In this document: positions 54,956 to 63,398 of the stretch, one piece after another | Layout: each line of letters begins with the position of its first letter | Numbering within the stretch: the first letter of the stretch is position 1 | Source: Bacillus australimaris | GTDB lineage: Bacteria > Bacillota > Bacilli > Bacillales > Bacillaceae | Direction of reading: 5' to 3' | Assembly: GCF_001307105.1 (NCBI RefSeq) | Contig: NZ_LGYN01000026.1 | Span: forward strand, 310,001 to 374,000 | Length of the DNA: 64,000 nucleotides | Translations under genes and position numbers: made by a program | Notes under the pieces: generated by a model | Seen by the model: the letters and a program-made list of their open reading frames with translations, nothing else | The model's database searches: none | Told to the model about the DNA's origin: nothing

Positions 54956-57055
54956 TTATTTTGAAATTTTCATGATATTTTCTTGTCCAGCTTTGATTTC
55001 ACCGGATTCTTGAAGGTCAATAAATTGTCCTTCACTTAAGTTGGTAAATACAATTGGTGTCATCAAAGATGGTACTTCAGTCTTAATTTTATCAATATCA
55101 ACCTCTAAAAGTTTTTGACCGATTTCTACTTTATCTCCCTCTTGTACAAATGCTTCAAATCCTTCTCCTTTGAGGCCGACCGTATCAATACCGAAGTGGA
55201 TTAAAATTTCAAGTCCACCATCAGATTGAAGACCAATAGCGTGTTTCGTTGGGAATACATTTAAGATCTTCCCTCTTACCGGTGAAACCACCGTTCCATC
55301 TGTTGGCAAGATAGCGAAACCGTCACCCATCATTTTCCCTGAGAATACTTGATCTGGTACATCTGTAATTGGATGAAGCTCCCCTGTAATTGGTGAAGCA
55401 AAAATTTCTTCACCTTGTTCATTTTGCAGCGGCTTTGCAATGACTTCTTCGACCTGCTGGCTGACTTCTTCTTTTGCAGAAGGGTCTTTCGCTGGACGAG
55501 GTGTGCGGCCTGCAATGATGTCCTGCATTTGTGTTTTTAAATTATCAGAGCGAGGACCAAAGATTGCCTGGATGTTGTTTCCTACTTCAAGAACACCTGA
55601 AGCGCCAAGCTTTTTCAAGCGGTCTTTGTCCACTTTCTTTTGATCATTAACCGTGACACGTAAACGCGTAATGCAAGCATCAAGGTGCTTAATGTTTTCT
55701 TGATCACCCATTGCTTCAAGGATTTCATAAGGTAAGTCATTACCTTTTTCAGACTTCACATCACTTGCTCCGTCTGCTGCTTCATCCTCGCGCCCTGGTG
55801 TTTTCAGATTAAATTTGCGAATGGCGAATCTAAATCCGAAGTAGTAGATGACAGCAAGTACGAGACCTACTGGAATGACAAGCCACCAAGCGGTTCTGTT
55901 TGGCAGAATTCCGAATAGGAAGAAGTCGATTAACCCTCCTGAGAAAGTCATCCCAATTTTCACGTTTAGAATATCCATTATCATAAAGGATAATCCAGCA
56001 AATACACAGTGAATCGCAAATAGTACTGGTGCAACAAACAAGAATGAGAATTCAAGCGGTTCAGTAATCCCCGTTAGGAAAGAAGTAAGGGCCGCTGATC
56101 CCATGATTCCAGCTACAAGCTTTTTATTCTTTGGTTTTGCTTCATGGTAAATCGCAAGAGCTGCTGCTGGAAGACCGAACATCATGAACGGATATTTCCC
56201 TGTCATAAATGTACCAGCTGTCAGCTGAACACCATCTTTGATTTGCGCCATGAAGATACGCTGGTCACCACGAATAATATCTCCTGATAAGCTCTTATAG
56301 CTAAAAAATTCATACCAGAATGGCGCGTAGAAAATGTGGTGCAGACCAAACGGTATTAGTGAGCGTTCAATGACACCGAATACAAAGGCAGCCAGCGGCT
56401 CATTCGCTGCAAGCAGTCCTGTTGAAAATGAGTTCAGCGCACCTTGGATTGGTGGCCAAATGACTAGCATCAAAAGCCCTAAAATAAGTGCTGAAATAGA
56501 AGTGACGATTGGAACAAAACGTTTACCAGCAAAGAAGCCAAGATATTGCGGGAGCTCAATTTTGTAAAATTTATTAAACATATAAGCTGCTAATACCCCT
56601 ACAATAATCCCGCCAAAAACTCCGGTAGACAAGGTCGGTATCCCGAGCATATTAACATATGCTGGATGGCTTTCCTTAAAGAACTTAGCCAACTTGATTG
56701 AATCGGATGGAATGGATCCGTTGGCCATTAATACGGCACTCATCGTTACGTTCATGACAAGGTAACCGATGATTGCGGCAATCCCCGCTACACCATCTCC
56801 ATTGGCAAGACCGATGGCAACCCCTACCGCAAATAAGAGCGGAAGATTTGAGAAGACGATGTTCCCCGCATTCTCCATGACACTTGCAACAAGCTGAATC
56901 GTATCGTTACTTAAAAATTGAGCTACATCAATCAGCTGCGGATTTTGCATCGCATTCCCAAGCGCTAGTAAAATACCGGCAGCAGGAAGGATCGCAACTG
57001 GAAGCATGAGAGCTCGTCCAATTTTTTGCAACACACCAAAAAGTGATTTAAACAC
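54956..57055 (-). CDS. ptsG: Glucose-specific PTS enzyme IICBA
   Basis: A 699-residue glucose permease. Order: EIIC membrane domain (about 1-430, [34 protein letters not shown] at the start), EIIB (about 455-535, active Cys in [12 protein letters not shown]) and EIIA (about 560-695, active His in [13 protein letters not shown]). It imports and phosphorylates glucose. A GTG at 57053-57055 is the start, after AAGGAGG, and gives exactly the B. subtilis length. Expression depends on the GlcT antiterminator element upstream. Confidence 0.97.
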   Translation of the reverse strand: MFKSLFGVLQKIGRALMLPVAILPAAGILLALGNAMQNPQLIDVAQFLSNDTIQLVASVMENAGNIVFSNLPLLFAVGVAIGLANGDGVAGIAAIIGYLVMNVTMSAVLMANGSIPSDSIKLAKFFKESHPAYVNMLGIPTLSTGVFGGIIVGVLAAYMFNKFYKIELPQYLGFFAGKRFVPIVTSISALILGLLMLVIWPPIQGALNSFSTGLLAANEPLAAFVFGVIERSLIPFGLHHIFYAPFWYEFFSYKSLSGDIIRGDQRIFMAQIKDGVQLTAGTFMTGKYPFMMFGLPAAALAIYHEAKPKNKKLVAGIMGSAALTSFLTGITEPLEFSFLFVAPVLFAIHCVFAGLSFMIMDILNVKIGMTFSGGLIDFFLFGILPNRTAWWLVIPVGLVLAVIYYFGFRFAIRKFNLKTPGREDEAADGASDVKSEKGNDLPYEILEAMGDQENIKHLDACITRLRVTVNDQKKVDKDRLKKLGASGVLEVGNNIQAIFGPRSDNLKTQMQDIIAGRTPRPAKDPSAKEEVSQQVEEVIAKPLQNEQGEEIFASPITGELHPITDVPDQVFSGKMMGDGFAILPTDGTVVSPVRGKILNVFPTKHAIGLQSDGGLEILIHFGIDTVGLKGEGFEAFVQEGDKVEIGQKLLEVDIDKIKTEVPSLMTPIVFTNLSEGQFIDLQESGEIKAGQENIMKISK

Positions 57056-57154
57056 TGGTTGAACCTCCTTTTGTTTTCGCTTACAACATACATTTGGGCT
57101 GCTCCCTGACGTACATTTCATAATTAACCGTTTACATTTCACTTTCAAACACAA

Positions 57155-57227
57155 AAAAAGGCATGGTGATATAAGGTTGCGCAAATAACAGGATCTTATC
57201 CTGTATTTACCTTAAGTCACTCATGCC
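57155..57227 (-). terminator. Leader terminator of ptsG (GlcT-controlled)
   Basis: Minus strand: GGCATGAGTGACTTAAGG (57210-57227) pairs with CCTTATATCACCATGCC (57160-57176) and is followed by TTTTTTTGTG. A second hairpin ACAGGAT / ATCCTGT lies in the loop. Confidence 0.85.
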
Positions 57228-57247
57228 TGATCGAATCAGTTACACGT
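57217..57247 (-). promoter_or_regulatory. RAT (ribonucleic antiterminator) for GlcT upstream of ptsG
   Basis: Minus strand CGTGTAACTGAT-TCG-ATCAGGCATGAG forms an imperfect hairpin with internal bulges and shares the segment GGCATGAGTG with the 5' arm of the leader terminator, so GlcT binding would exclude termination when glucose is present. Confidence 0.75.
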
Positions 57248-57257
57248 TTCAAGGAAA

Positions 57258-58112
57258 CTATGAAATTTTATTCGTCAATCTGTACAGATGAAGCGTCAAG
57301 TAGACAGCCTCTGCATCTTGTACAGGCTTTTTTAATGTATGCTGCAAAATTTTGATCATTTTCCAAGCAGTATTGTAGCATAAAGGATATTCATTTTTCA
57401 ATAGATGAAGCAATTTTTCTGGCTCCTCTAATGATTCTCCCCGTTTAATACGCTCGATTGAAAACGTAATATGGCGTAATAAGCGTAAATAATGAATACT
57501 TTCTCTGTCTACTTTCATATGAAATGAGTCTTCTATGACTTGGACCATTTGCGTAATTAGCTGCGAATGACGGTTCACCTCAGATAAAGGCCGGTTCGTC
57601 AAAGCTGAATGAATATGGAGCGCGATAAAGCCAATTTCTCCTTCTGGGAGCTTTGTTTCAACATCTGGACGCTCGTTAATCAGTTCAACGACTTCCTTTG
57701 CGACCTCGTATTCTTTCGGGTATAGCGATTGAGTCTCAAGCATAAACGGGTTCGTGATATCATAGCCTTGCTGCACCCGCTTAAAACTAAACGCAATATG
57801 GTCGGTCAGTGCAACATGAATATGCTCATTCAAGCGTTGTCCCATTTTTTTTCGTATATGATAAATGACATCATTGGCAAGCTCAATCATGTTCTCATCA
57901 ATATGATGAAGCAGTTGTTTATATTCTGTTTGTTCCTTCGTGTTTTTTAACACAAACATCTTTTCAAACACGTCTTGATCGAGATGATCCCCCGATTTTT
58001 TTCCGAAGCCGATTCCTTTCCCGATCAGAACCACTTCGCCCAAAGAAGGGTGTCTTGCGATGATGACATTATTATTTAACGCTTTATCAACGGTGAAGGA
58101 TTCCATGAACAT
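57258..58112 (-). CDS. glcT: Transcription antiterminator GlcT
   Basis: A 284-residue BglG-family regulator. The N-terminal RNA-binding domain shows VDKALNNNVIIARHPSLGEVVLIGKGIGFGKKSGD; two PTS-regulation domains follow with histidines in LHHIDENM, NEHIHVALTDHI, ALHIHSALTNR and YLRLLRHITFS. Phosphorylation by PtsG/HPr controls activity. Start at 58110-58112 after AAGGAGG. Directly ahead of its target ptsG. Confidence 0.95.
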   Translation of the reverse strand: MFMESFTVDKALNNNVIIARHPSLGEVVLIGKGIGFGKKSGDHLDQDVFEKMFVLKNTKEQTEYKQLLHHIDENMIELANDVIYHIRKKMGQRLNEHIHVALTDHIAFSFKRVQQGYDITNPFMLETQSLYPKEYEVAKEVVELINERPDVETKLPEGEIGFIALHIHSALTNRPLSEVNRHSQLITQMVQVIEDSFHMKVDRESIHYLRLLRHITFSIERIKRGESLEEPEKLLHLLKNEYPLCYNTAWKMIKILQHTLKKPVQDAEAVYLTLHLYRLTNKIS

Positions 58113-58167
58113 CCCCACCTCCTTCTTTTTCAATCCCTCTTATCGTACAAAACAGATGAAACGTGCG

Positions 58168-59157
58168 TCAACGATTGTTTTTTAAAACGGTTGTTGTTCG
58201 TTCAATCAGACGAAATGGCAGCATTCTTTTTTCGGATTTCTCTCCCTTTAATGCCAGGTCGAACAAGTCAAACGCTTCCTGTCCCATTTGTTTGAGGGGA
58301 ATATGAATACTAGAAATCCCTAAAGCCTCACTTAATTGGTTATATTGAAAGCTGAGTATGGCTGGAGATTCTCCTACTTTTATGCCACGGCGCCGCGCCT
58401 CTAATAAAAAGCCTGCAGAGACGTCGTCATTTGTGATGAATAATGCTGTAGGGCGATTTCTCATTTTCTGCCATTCTGCAAATAATTGCTTTCCATCAAT
58501 AAGTGATAGCTTCCCATCAATGATCCATTCCTCATCAATAGACTGCCCGAGCGACTGCATCATGTCTTGATAAGCCTGAAGGCGAGACTCGCTATTCGCT
58601 CCTTCTGTTCTGGCGAGAACAATTGCAATTCGCTCATGGCCGCATGCTGCCAAATGGTGCAGACCCTCCTTAAATGCTTGATCATGCGCAATCGAGACGG
58701 TTGAGCATGTATCATGCTGCGTGGGATGACAAAAGATAATCGGCCCAAATTCCTGCCACTTTAAAATGTGCTCATCACTTAACGCATTTGAACAAAATAT
58801 TAAACCATCTACACGGCGCTCTTTTAAACTCATTAATGCTTCTTTTTCTTTTAATGGATCATATCCTGTTTGAAATAAAGCAAAATGCATGCCGCGCGCC
58901 TGTGCTTTTTCAGCCATACCTGTGACAAGTCCGCTGAAATAAGAGTGCTCGATGTTTGGAAGAACGATGCCAAGCATATTCGAATAGCCCTTCGCTAAAT
59001 GGACAGCCTGGATGTTTCTCGTATATTTGAGCTCCTTCATCGCTTTTAGAACTCGTTCCCTTTTTTCTTCTTTGACATAAGGATGATGATTCAACACACG
59101 TGATACAGTTGTCACGGATACGCCCGCTTTTTTTGCAATCTCCCGTATGTTTGCCAT
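58168..59157 (-). CDS. ykvZ: LacI/GalR-family regulator YkvZ
   Basis: A 329-residue repressor. HTH at the N-terminus (NIREIAKKAGVSVTTVSRVLNHHPYVKEEKRERVLKAMKELKY) and a periplasmic-binding-like effector domain with GIVLPNIEHSYFSGLV and PTALFITNDDVSAGF. The effector and targets are unknown; B. subtilis YkvZ lies in the same place. Start at 59155-59157 after TAGGAG. An irregular palindrome ahead of the gene (59182-59197) could be its own operator. Confidence 0.9.
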   Translation of the reverse strand: MANIREIAKKAGVSVTTVSRVLNHHPYVKEEKRERVLKAMKELKYTRNIQAVHLAKGYSNMLGIVLPNIEHSYFSGLVTGMAEKAQARGMHFALFQTGYDPLKEKEALMSLKERRVDGLIFCSNALSDEHILKWQEFGPIIFCHPTQHDTCSTVSIAHDQAFKEGLHHLAACGHERIAIVLARTEGANSESRLQAYQDMMQSLGQSIDEEWIIDGKLSLIDGKQLFAEWQKMRNRPTALFITNDDVSAGFLLEARRRGIKVGESPAILSFQYNQLSEALGISSIHIPLKQMGQEAFDLFDLALKGEKSEKRMLPFRLIERTTTVLKNNR

Positions 59158-59250
59158 TTTTTCTCCTACTTTCTCTTGATATGGTAAGCGTTTCATACTT
59201 TAAGATGTATGTGAGCTGAACAAATCACTGGGTGGAAAGGGGAATTCAAG

Positions 59251-59394
59251 ATGGGTTTCATCATATGGATCGTATTATGTATGACTGTTTTGTTTTCTGC
59301 TCGTTTTGCACTACGTCCTTTAGGAAAAGACCATAAAATCAAACCGTTTCAATCAATTGATGATTTTTTTGTTGATAAGGATCGAAAAGAGTGA
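59251..59394 (+). CDS. Small single-span membrane protein (47 residues)
   Basis: A short gene divergent from ykvZ. Residues 2-21 (GFIIWIVLCMTVLFSARFAL) form one hydrophobic helix, followed by a charged tail (LGKDHKIKPFQSIDDFFVDKDRKE) that should face the cytoplasm. AAAGGGG lies eight bases before the ATG, and a strong bidirectional terminator follows the stop. I cannot name a family or function. Confidence 0.7.
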   Translation: MGFIIWIVLCMTVLFSARFALRPLGKDHKIKPFQSIDDFFVDKDRKE

Positions 59395-59395
59395 C

Positions 59396-59447
59396 AAAAA
59401 ATCACGATGACGCTTCCATGGCCTGGACGTTCATCGTGATTTTTTTC
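59396..59447 (+). terminator. Bidirectional terminator between the 47-residue gene and ykvY
   Basis: AATCACGATGACG / CGTTCATCGTGATT long stem with A and T runs on either side. Confidence 0.85.
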
Positions 59448-59448
59448 A

Positions 59449-60543
59449 TTACTTGATGATCGTCAGCTCTTTCGGATAATTGGTTAAGGTGACAGGACCA
59501 TTCGCTGTAATTAGAACATCATCTTCAATTCTCACGCCGCCGACTCCGGGTACATAAATACCTGGTTCAATCGTATATACCATACCTTCTTGCAGAAGGT
59601 CGTCATTTGCCTGACTCATAGAAGGAAACTCATGAACAGAAATCCCAAGACCATGCCCAAGGCGATGCGGGAAATAGTCACCATATCCTGCTTCTGTGAT
59701 CAGCCCGCGAGCTTTTAAGTCAAGATCACCGATTCTCACGCCTGGCTTACTCATTTCAAGGGCAGCCATTTCTGCGTTTAAGACGGTTTGATAAATGTCC
59801 TTTTGCTTTTCAGAAGCTTCCTGGTAGATAAATGTTCTTGTAATGTCTGAGCAATATCCATCGACAATGACGCCAAGGTCAAATAACACAAAATCGCCTT
59901 TTTTTAAGGCTGCCTGTCCTGGATTTCCATGAGGCTCACCTGATTTTTCACCAAAGAGAACCATGGTTGAAAAGGACATGCCTTGAATGCCTTTTTTCTT
60001 TAGTTCATATTCTATGACTGCAAGCACTTCTGTTTCCGTGATTCCTTCTTTTAAAGCATTAACACCAATCTTTACGCCTTCATCTGCCAATTGAGCCGCT
60101 TTTTTCAATGTAGCAATTTCTGACTCATCCTTAATTAGTCTTAACTGATTGAGCTCTTCTTCAGCCCGGACAAAAGTTTCTGCCCCGGTAACAGCTTGCA
60201 GCTGCTCTGCTCTTTGAAGCGGAATCGATTCTTTTTCAATCGCCAGATGCGCCAGTTGAACACCTCGTTTTTCTATTGCTGATTGAATGAAATCAAATGG
60301 ATTCTCATGATCTTCATATCCAATGATATCGCCGGACCATCCTGCATTTTTTGCCTGTTCGACTTCCATTTTAGGCAAAATAAAAAATGGCTCTGCCTCT
60401 TGAAATACAAACAGCCCCATCACTCTTTCATGCGGCTCTGTGAAGTATCCAGATAGATAAAACACATTTTCCTTTGTATGTATAAATGCACCTTGAATGT
60501 CTTTTTTCTTAAGCCAAGAAGACAAGCTTTTCATTCGATTCAT
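59449..60543 (-). CDS. ykvY: M24 family Xaa-Pro dipeptidase YkvY
   Basis: A 364-residue metallopeptidase with the pita-bread fold. Metal ligands appear in order in LFDLGVIVDGYCSDITRTF (two Asp), HRLGHGLGISVHE (His), VYTIEPGIYVPG (Glu) and GGVRIEDDV (Glu). It should split dipeptides with C-terminal proline. Start chosen at 60541-60543, six bases after GAGGAGG. Confidence 0.93.
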   Translation of the reverse strand: MNRMKSLSSWLKKKDIQGAFIHTKENVFYLSGYFTEPHERVMGLFVFQEAEPFFILPKMEVEQAKNAGWSGDIIGYEDHENPFDFIQSAIEKRGVQLAHLAIEKESIPLQRAEQLQAVTGAETFVRAEEELNQLRLIKDESEIATLKKAAQLADEGVKIGVNALKEGITETEVLAVIEYELKKKGIQGMSFSTMVLFGEKSGEPHGNPGQAALKKGDFVLFDLGVIVDGYCSDITRTFIYQEASEKQKDIYQTVLNAEMAALEMSKPGVRIGDLDLKARGLITEAGYGDYFPHRLGHGLGISVHEFPSMSQANDDLLQEGMVYTIEPGIYVPGVGGVRIEDDVLITANGPVTLTNYPKELTIIK

Positions 60544-60602
60544 CATGATCCTCCTCATGCGTTTTGTACTGATCTATTGTATCAGTTTTTACTGCATTTC
60601 GC

Positions 60603-60631
60603 ACAAAAGCGCACTGGCATGAATCCAGTGC
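60603..60631 (-). terminator. Probable terminator after zosA
   Basis: GCACTGG / CCAGTGC stem (60611-60617 / 60625-60631); only a short T run (GCTTTTG) follows on the minus strand. Confidence 0.5.
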
Positions 60632-60646
60632 ACTCTGATAATTTAC

Positions 60647-62566
60647 TTAAGATGCGCGAAGCAGACGCAGTCCATTTAAAATAACCAAAATCGTACTTCC
60701 TTCATGCCCAATGACACCAAAAGGCAGATCAAGCACTTGTAAGAAATTCGCACAAATTAACAGACAAATGACCGTTAAAGAGAAAACAATGTTTTGTTTA
60801 ATGATTCGATTCATTTTTCTTGAAAGGCGGATCATCTTTGTTAGGTTATTTAAATTGTTCTTCATTAAGATGAGATCCGCTGTTTCTAAGGCAACATCTG
60901 TACCTCCGCCCATCGCCACCCCAACGTCTGCTGTGGCAAGTGCAGGTGCATCATTAATTCCGTCTCCCACCATAATAATTGAATTACCTTGTTTTTTTAA
61001 TTGATTGACCTCATGTACCTTTTCATCTGGAAGACATTCAGCCACAACGGTTTGGATGCCGGCTTCCTGCGCAATAGCTTCTGCCGTTTTTTGCTGATCG
61101 CCTGTCAGCATGACGGTTTGGATGCCTAAATCATTCAGTTCTTGAATCATTTTTTTAGCTTCAGGTCGGATTTGATCTTTAAGGCCTAGGCAGCCAACGA
61201 CTTCTTGATCTTTTTGAACATAGACCACTGTGTATCCTTGCGCCGAAAGATCATCACCTGTCTCTTCAATTTTGCGGCCGATTGACGCTTTTCCAGCAAA
61301 GTCTTTCTTCCCAATCCGCCATGTTTCTCCATTTAATTGTGCTATTACCCCAAACCCAGAGGTTTCTTCAATGGTGACATGGGCTGATCTTTCTGTTTGG
61401 TGCTCTTTTGCCATCTCTGAAATTGCTCTTGCCAAAGGGTGATTTGATTGACTCTCAATTTGATAAAGCGCTTGATAAAAAGCAGATTCATCCTGCCCAT
61501 TAGCAATTACCACTTGTTCTACAGCTGGCTTTCCACTTGTAATCGTCCCCGTTTTATCAAAAGCGATCATGCTGCTTGTGCCTAGTTTTTCTAAAAAGAC
61601 GCTTCCTTTGACAAGCATTCCGTTTCTTGCACCATTTGAAATTAGCGACAGTGCGGCTGGCATAATAGATGCAACAAGTGCACAAGGTGAAGCAACGACC
61701 ATAAACACCATGGCCCGGTAGAAGGTTTCACTCATGCTCCAGCCAAGCACAAAATGAGGCAGAACCATTAAAATCGCAACGGTTATCAACACACCTTTTA
61801 CATAAGCCCCTTCGAATTTTTCAATAAATGCTTGGCTTGGCGAAACACTTTCTTGAGCAGATTCGACAAGTTTAATAATTTTATGGAAAAGCGTTTCTTC
61901 GTTATGTTTAGTGACTTCTACTGTTAGGGAGCCATTTAAGTTCACTGTTCCTGCAAAAACGTTTTCCCCTTGCCCTTTTTCCTGTGGAACAGATTCTCCC
62001 GTAAGCGCAGATTCATCCACACTTGTTCTACCACTTAAAATCACACCATCAGCTGCAATACGTTCCCCAGCTTTGATCATAATACGGTCACCTGGTGTTA
62101 ATGATGAAGCGGCGATTTGAATCATCGTGCCATCTTCTTCAATTAAAGTAGCTTCATCCGGTGCAATGCTCATTAAAGCTGTTAAGTCTTTCTTGCTTTT
62201 ATTTGACGTATACGTTTCAAGCGCACCACTCAGTGAGAAAATAAAGATTAAGATGGCGCCTTCTGCCCAATAGCCAATCAGAGCTGATCCTATTGCTGCG
62301 AAAATCATTAAAAGTTCAACATTCAACGTTTTAGACGAGATGGTTTCTTCAATTCCTTCCTTCGCCTTTGCAAAACCTCCAATGACAAAAGCGAGGATAA
62401 AAAGAGGAATGCTCCACATGCTCTGATCCTTTAACATCCATCCAATTAAAATGAGAATGCCCGAGATCCCTGCTGCAATTAATTCTCCGTGCTGTGCCCA
62501 TTTATGAAAGGACAATTTCGATTCCTTTTGATTTGTCGTTTGATAAAGTACTGTATTCTCATTCAT
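60647..62566 (-). CDS. zosA: P1B-type metal ATPase ZosA
   Basis: A 639-residue transition-metal ATPase. Helices at both ends; AESALTGESVPQEKG is the phosphatase loop, VASPCALVAS the metal-binding CPx motif, IAFDKTGTITSGKP the phosphorylated Asp and MVGDGINDAPALA the hinge. In B. subtilis ZosA (YkvW) is a PerR-regulated zinc uptake pump involved in peroxide resistance and competence. No N-terminal heavy-metal domain is present. PerR-like and Fur-like boxes lie about 150 bases upstream. Confidence 0.93.
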   Translation of the reverse strand: MNENTVLYQTTNQKESKLSFHKWAQHGELIAAGISGILILIGWMLKDQSMWSIPLFILAFVIGGFAKAKEGIEETISSKTLNVELLMIFAAIGSALIGYWAEGAILIFIFSLSGALETYTSNKSKKDLTALMSIAPDEATLIEEDGTMIQIAASSLTPGDRIMIKAGERIAADGVILSGRTSVDESALTGESVPQEKGQGENVFAGTVNLNGSLTVEVTKHNEETLFHKIIKLVESAQESVSPSQAFIEKFEGAYVKGVLITVAILMVLPHFVLGWSMSETFYRAMVFMVVASPCALVASIMPAALSLISNGARNGMLVKGSVFLEKLGTSSMIAFDKTGTITSGKPAVEQVVIANGQDESAFYQALYQIESQSNHPLARAISEMAKEHQTERSAHVTIEETSGFGVIAQLNGETWRIGKKDFAGKASIGRKIEETGDDLSAQGYTVVYVQKDQEVVGCLGLKDQIRPEAKKMIQELNDLGIQTVMLTGDQQKTAEAIAQEAGIQTVVAECLPDEKVHEVNQLKKQGNSIIMVGDGINDAPALATADVGVAMGGGTDVALETADLILMKNNLNNLTKMIRLSRKMNRIIKQNIVFSLTVICLLICANFLQVLDLPFGVIGHEGSTILVILNGLRLLRAS

Positions 62567-62585
62567 GATTGTTTTCTCCTCTCTA

Positions 62586-62612
62586 ATTGATAATAGTTTT
62601 CATATTATCAAT
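62586..62612. repeat. Inverted repeat in the zosA leader
   Basis: ATTGATAAT (62586-62594) and ATTATCAAT (62604-62612), nine-base perfect arms with a nine-base spacer, 20 bases before the zosA start. Confidence 0.6.
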
Positions 62613-62706
62613 CGTTGCCCGTTTCATTTTTCATCTATTTTTTCTGCTATTTCAAGCTTCTTATAGGTCTGTTACTCATTATAACAGGTTCTGAGTAATT
62701 TTCAAT

Positions 62707-62721
62707 TAATAATTATTATAA
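62707..62721 (-). promoter_or_regulatory. PerR box upstream of zosA
   Basis: TAATAATTATTATAA matches the PerR consensus TTATAATnATTATAA at 13 of 14 defined positions. Confidence 0.8.
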
Positions 62722-62729
62722 TTTCTTCT

Positions 62730-62744
62730 TGATAATAATTATCA
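62730..62744 (-). promoter_or_regulatory. Fur-type box upstream of zosA
   Basis: TGATAATAATTATCA is a perfect 7-1-7 Fur motif, eight bases from the PerR box. It also differs from the PerR consensus at only two positions, so either repressor might use it. Confidence 0.65.
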
Positions 62745-62811
62745 TTATTATGATAGGACATTCCATCCTCCTCTGAGCACAGTTTATTCAGATGAAAAGA
62801 AAATGAACACA

Positions 62812-62840
62812 AAAAAAGAACCAAATAGAATTGGTTCTTT
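62812..62840 (-). terminator. Terminator after stoA
   Basis: AAAGAACCAA / TTGGTTCTTT stem followed on the minus strand by TTTTG. Confidence 0.85.
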
Positions 62841-62855
62841 CACAAAGGAGTTGTT

Positions 62856-63347
62856 CTATGAATCCGTCCACTCTTTAATTTGTTTTTTCGTCAGCGGACC
62901 TACATGATTTTTCACCACTTCTCCTTTTTCATTAATTAAAAAGGTCGTTGGAATGGTGATGATTTGATATTTCTTCATCATTTCTCCATGTTCATCTAGT
63001 ATGATTGGGAATGTAAACTTTCTGTCTTTCACAAATTGGGCAACAGCATGTTTACTTTGTTCAGCTCCTAGTAAATTCACGGTCAATATGTCAACATCAC
63101 TCTGATTTTCTTTTACAATCTGTTCAAATTCGGGCAGCTCCATTTTGCAGGATGGACACCATGTTGTCCAAAAATGCAGAATGGTCTTTTTCCCTTTTGC
63201 GGGAACTATCTGCGTTTTACCAGTTAGTGTCGGAGCCTCTATTCTTGGCGCCATCACTGGCTCTTTTGCCTCTGTCACTGTACTCATTAAAAATAGAAGC
63301 AGGCTCATCATCAGAAGACTGACGGGTAGATGTTTACGATTCATCAT
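62856..63347 (-). CDS. stoA: Sporulation thiol-disulfide oxidoreductase StoA
   Basis: A 163-residue exported thioredoxin-like protein. The N-terminal helix (LPVSLLMMSLLLFLMSTVTEA, about 7-27) is a membrane anchor or signal peptide; the redox motif is CPSC (Cys64 and Cys67) in FWTTWCPSCKMELPEF, where B. subtilis StoA, if I recall, has CPPC. StoA reduces disulfides in the forespore intermembrane space, needed for cortex synthesis. I chose the start at 63345-63347, behind GGAAGGA. It follows ykvU by 51 bases. Confidence 0.92.
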   Translation of the reverse strand: MMNRKHLPVSLLMMSLLLFLMSTVTEAKEPVMAPRIEAPTLTGKTQIVPAKGKKTILHFWTTWCPSCKMELPEFEQIVKENQSDVDILTVNLLGAEQSKHAVAQFVKDRKFTFPIILDEHGEMMKKYQIITIPTTFLINEKGEVVKNHVGPLTKKQIKEWTDS

Positions 63348-63398
63348 GATCTTCCTTCCCAGTTTTCTTATAGCTTGCCCTCTCGATGATGATGACAT

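Noticed and set aside
59182..59197. cre-like palindrome TGGTAAGCGTTTCA ahead of ykvZ
   Set aside because: The central CG is shifted by one base from the cre consensus; at most an operator of YkvZ itself.
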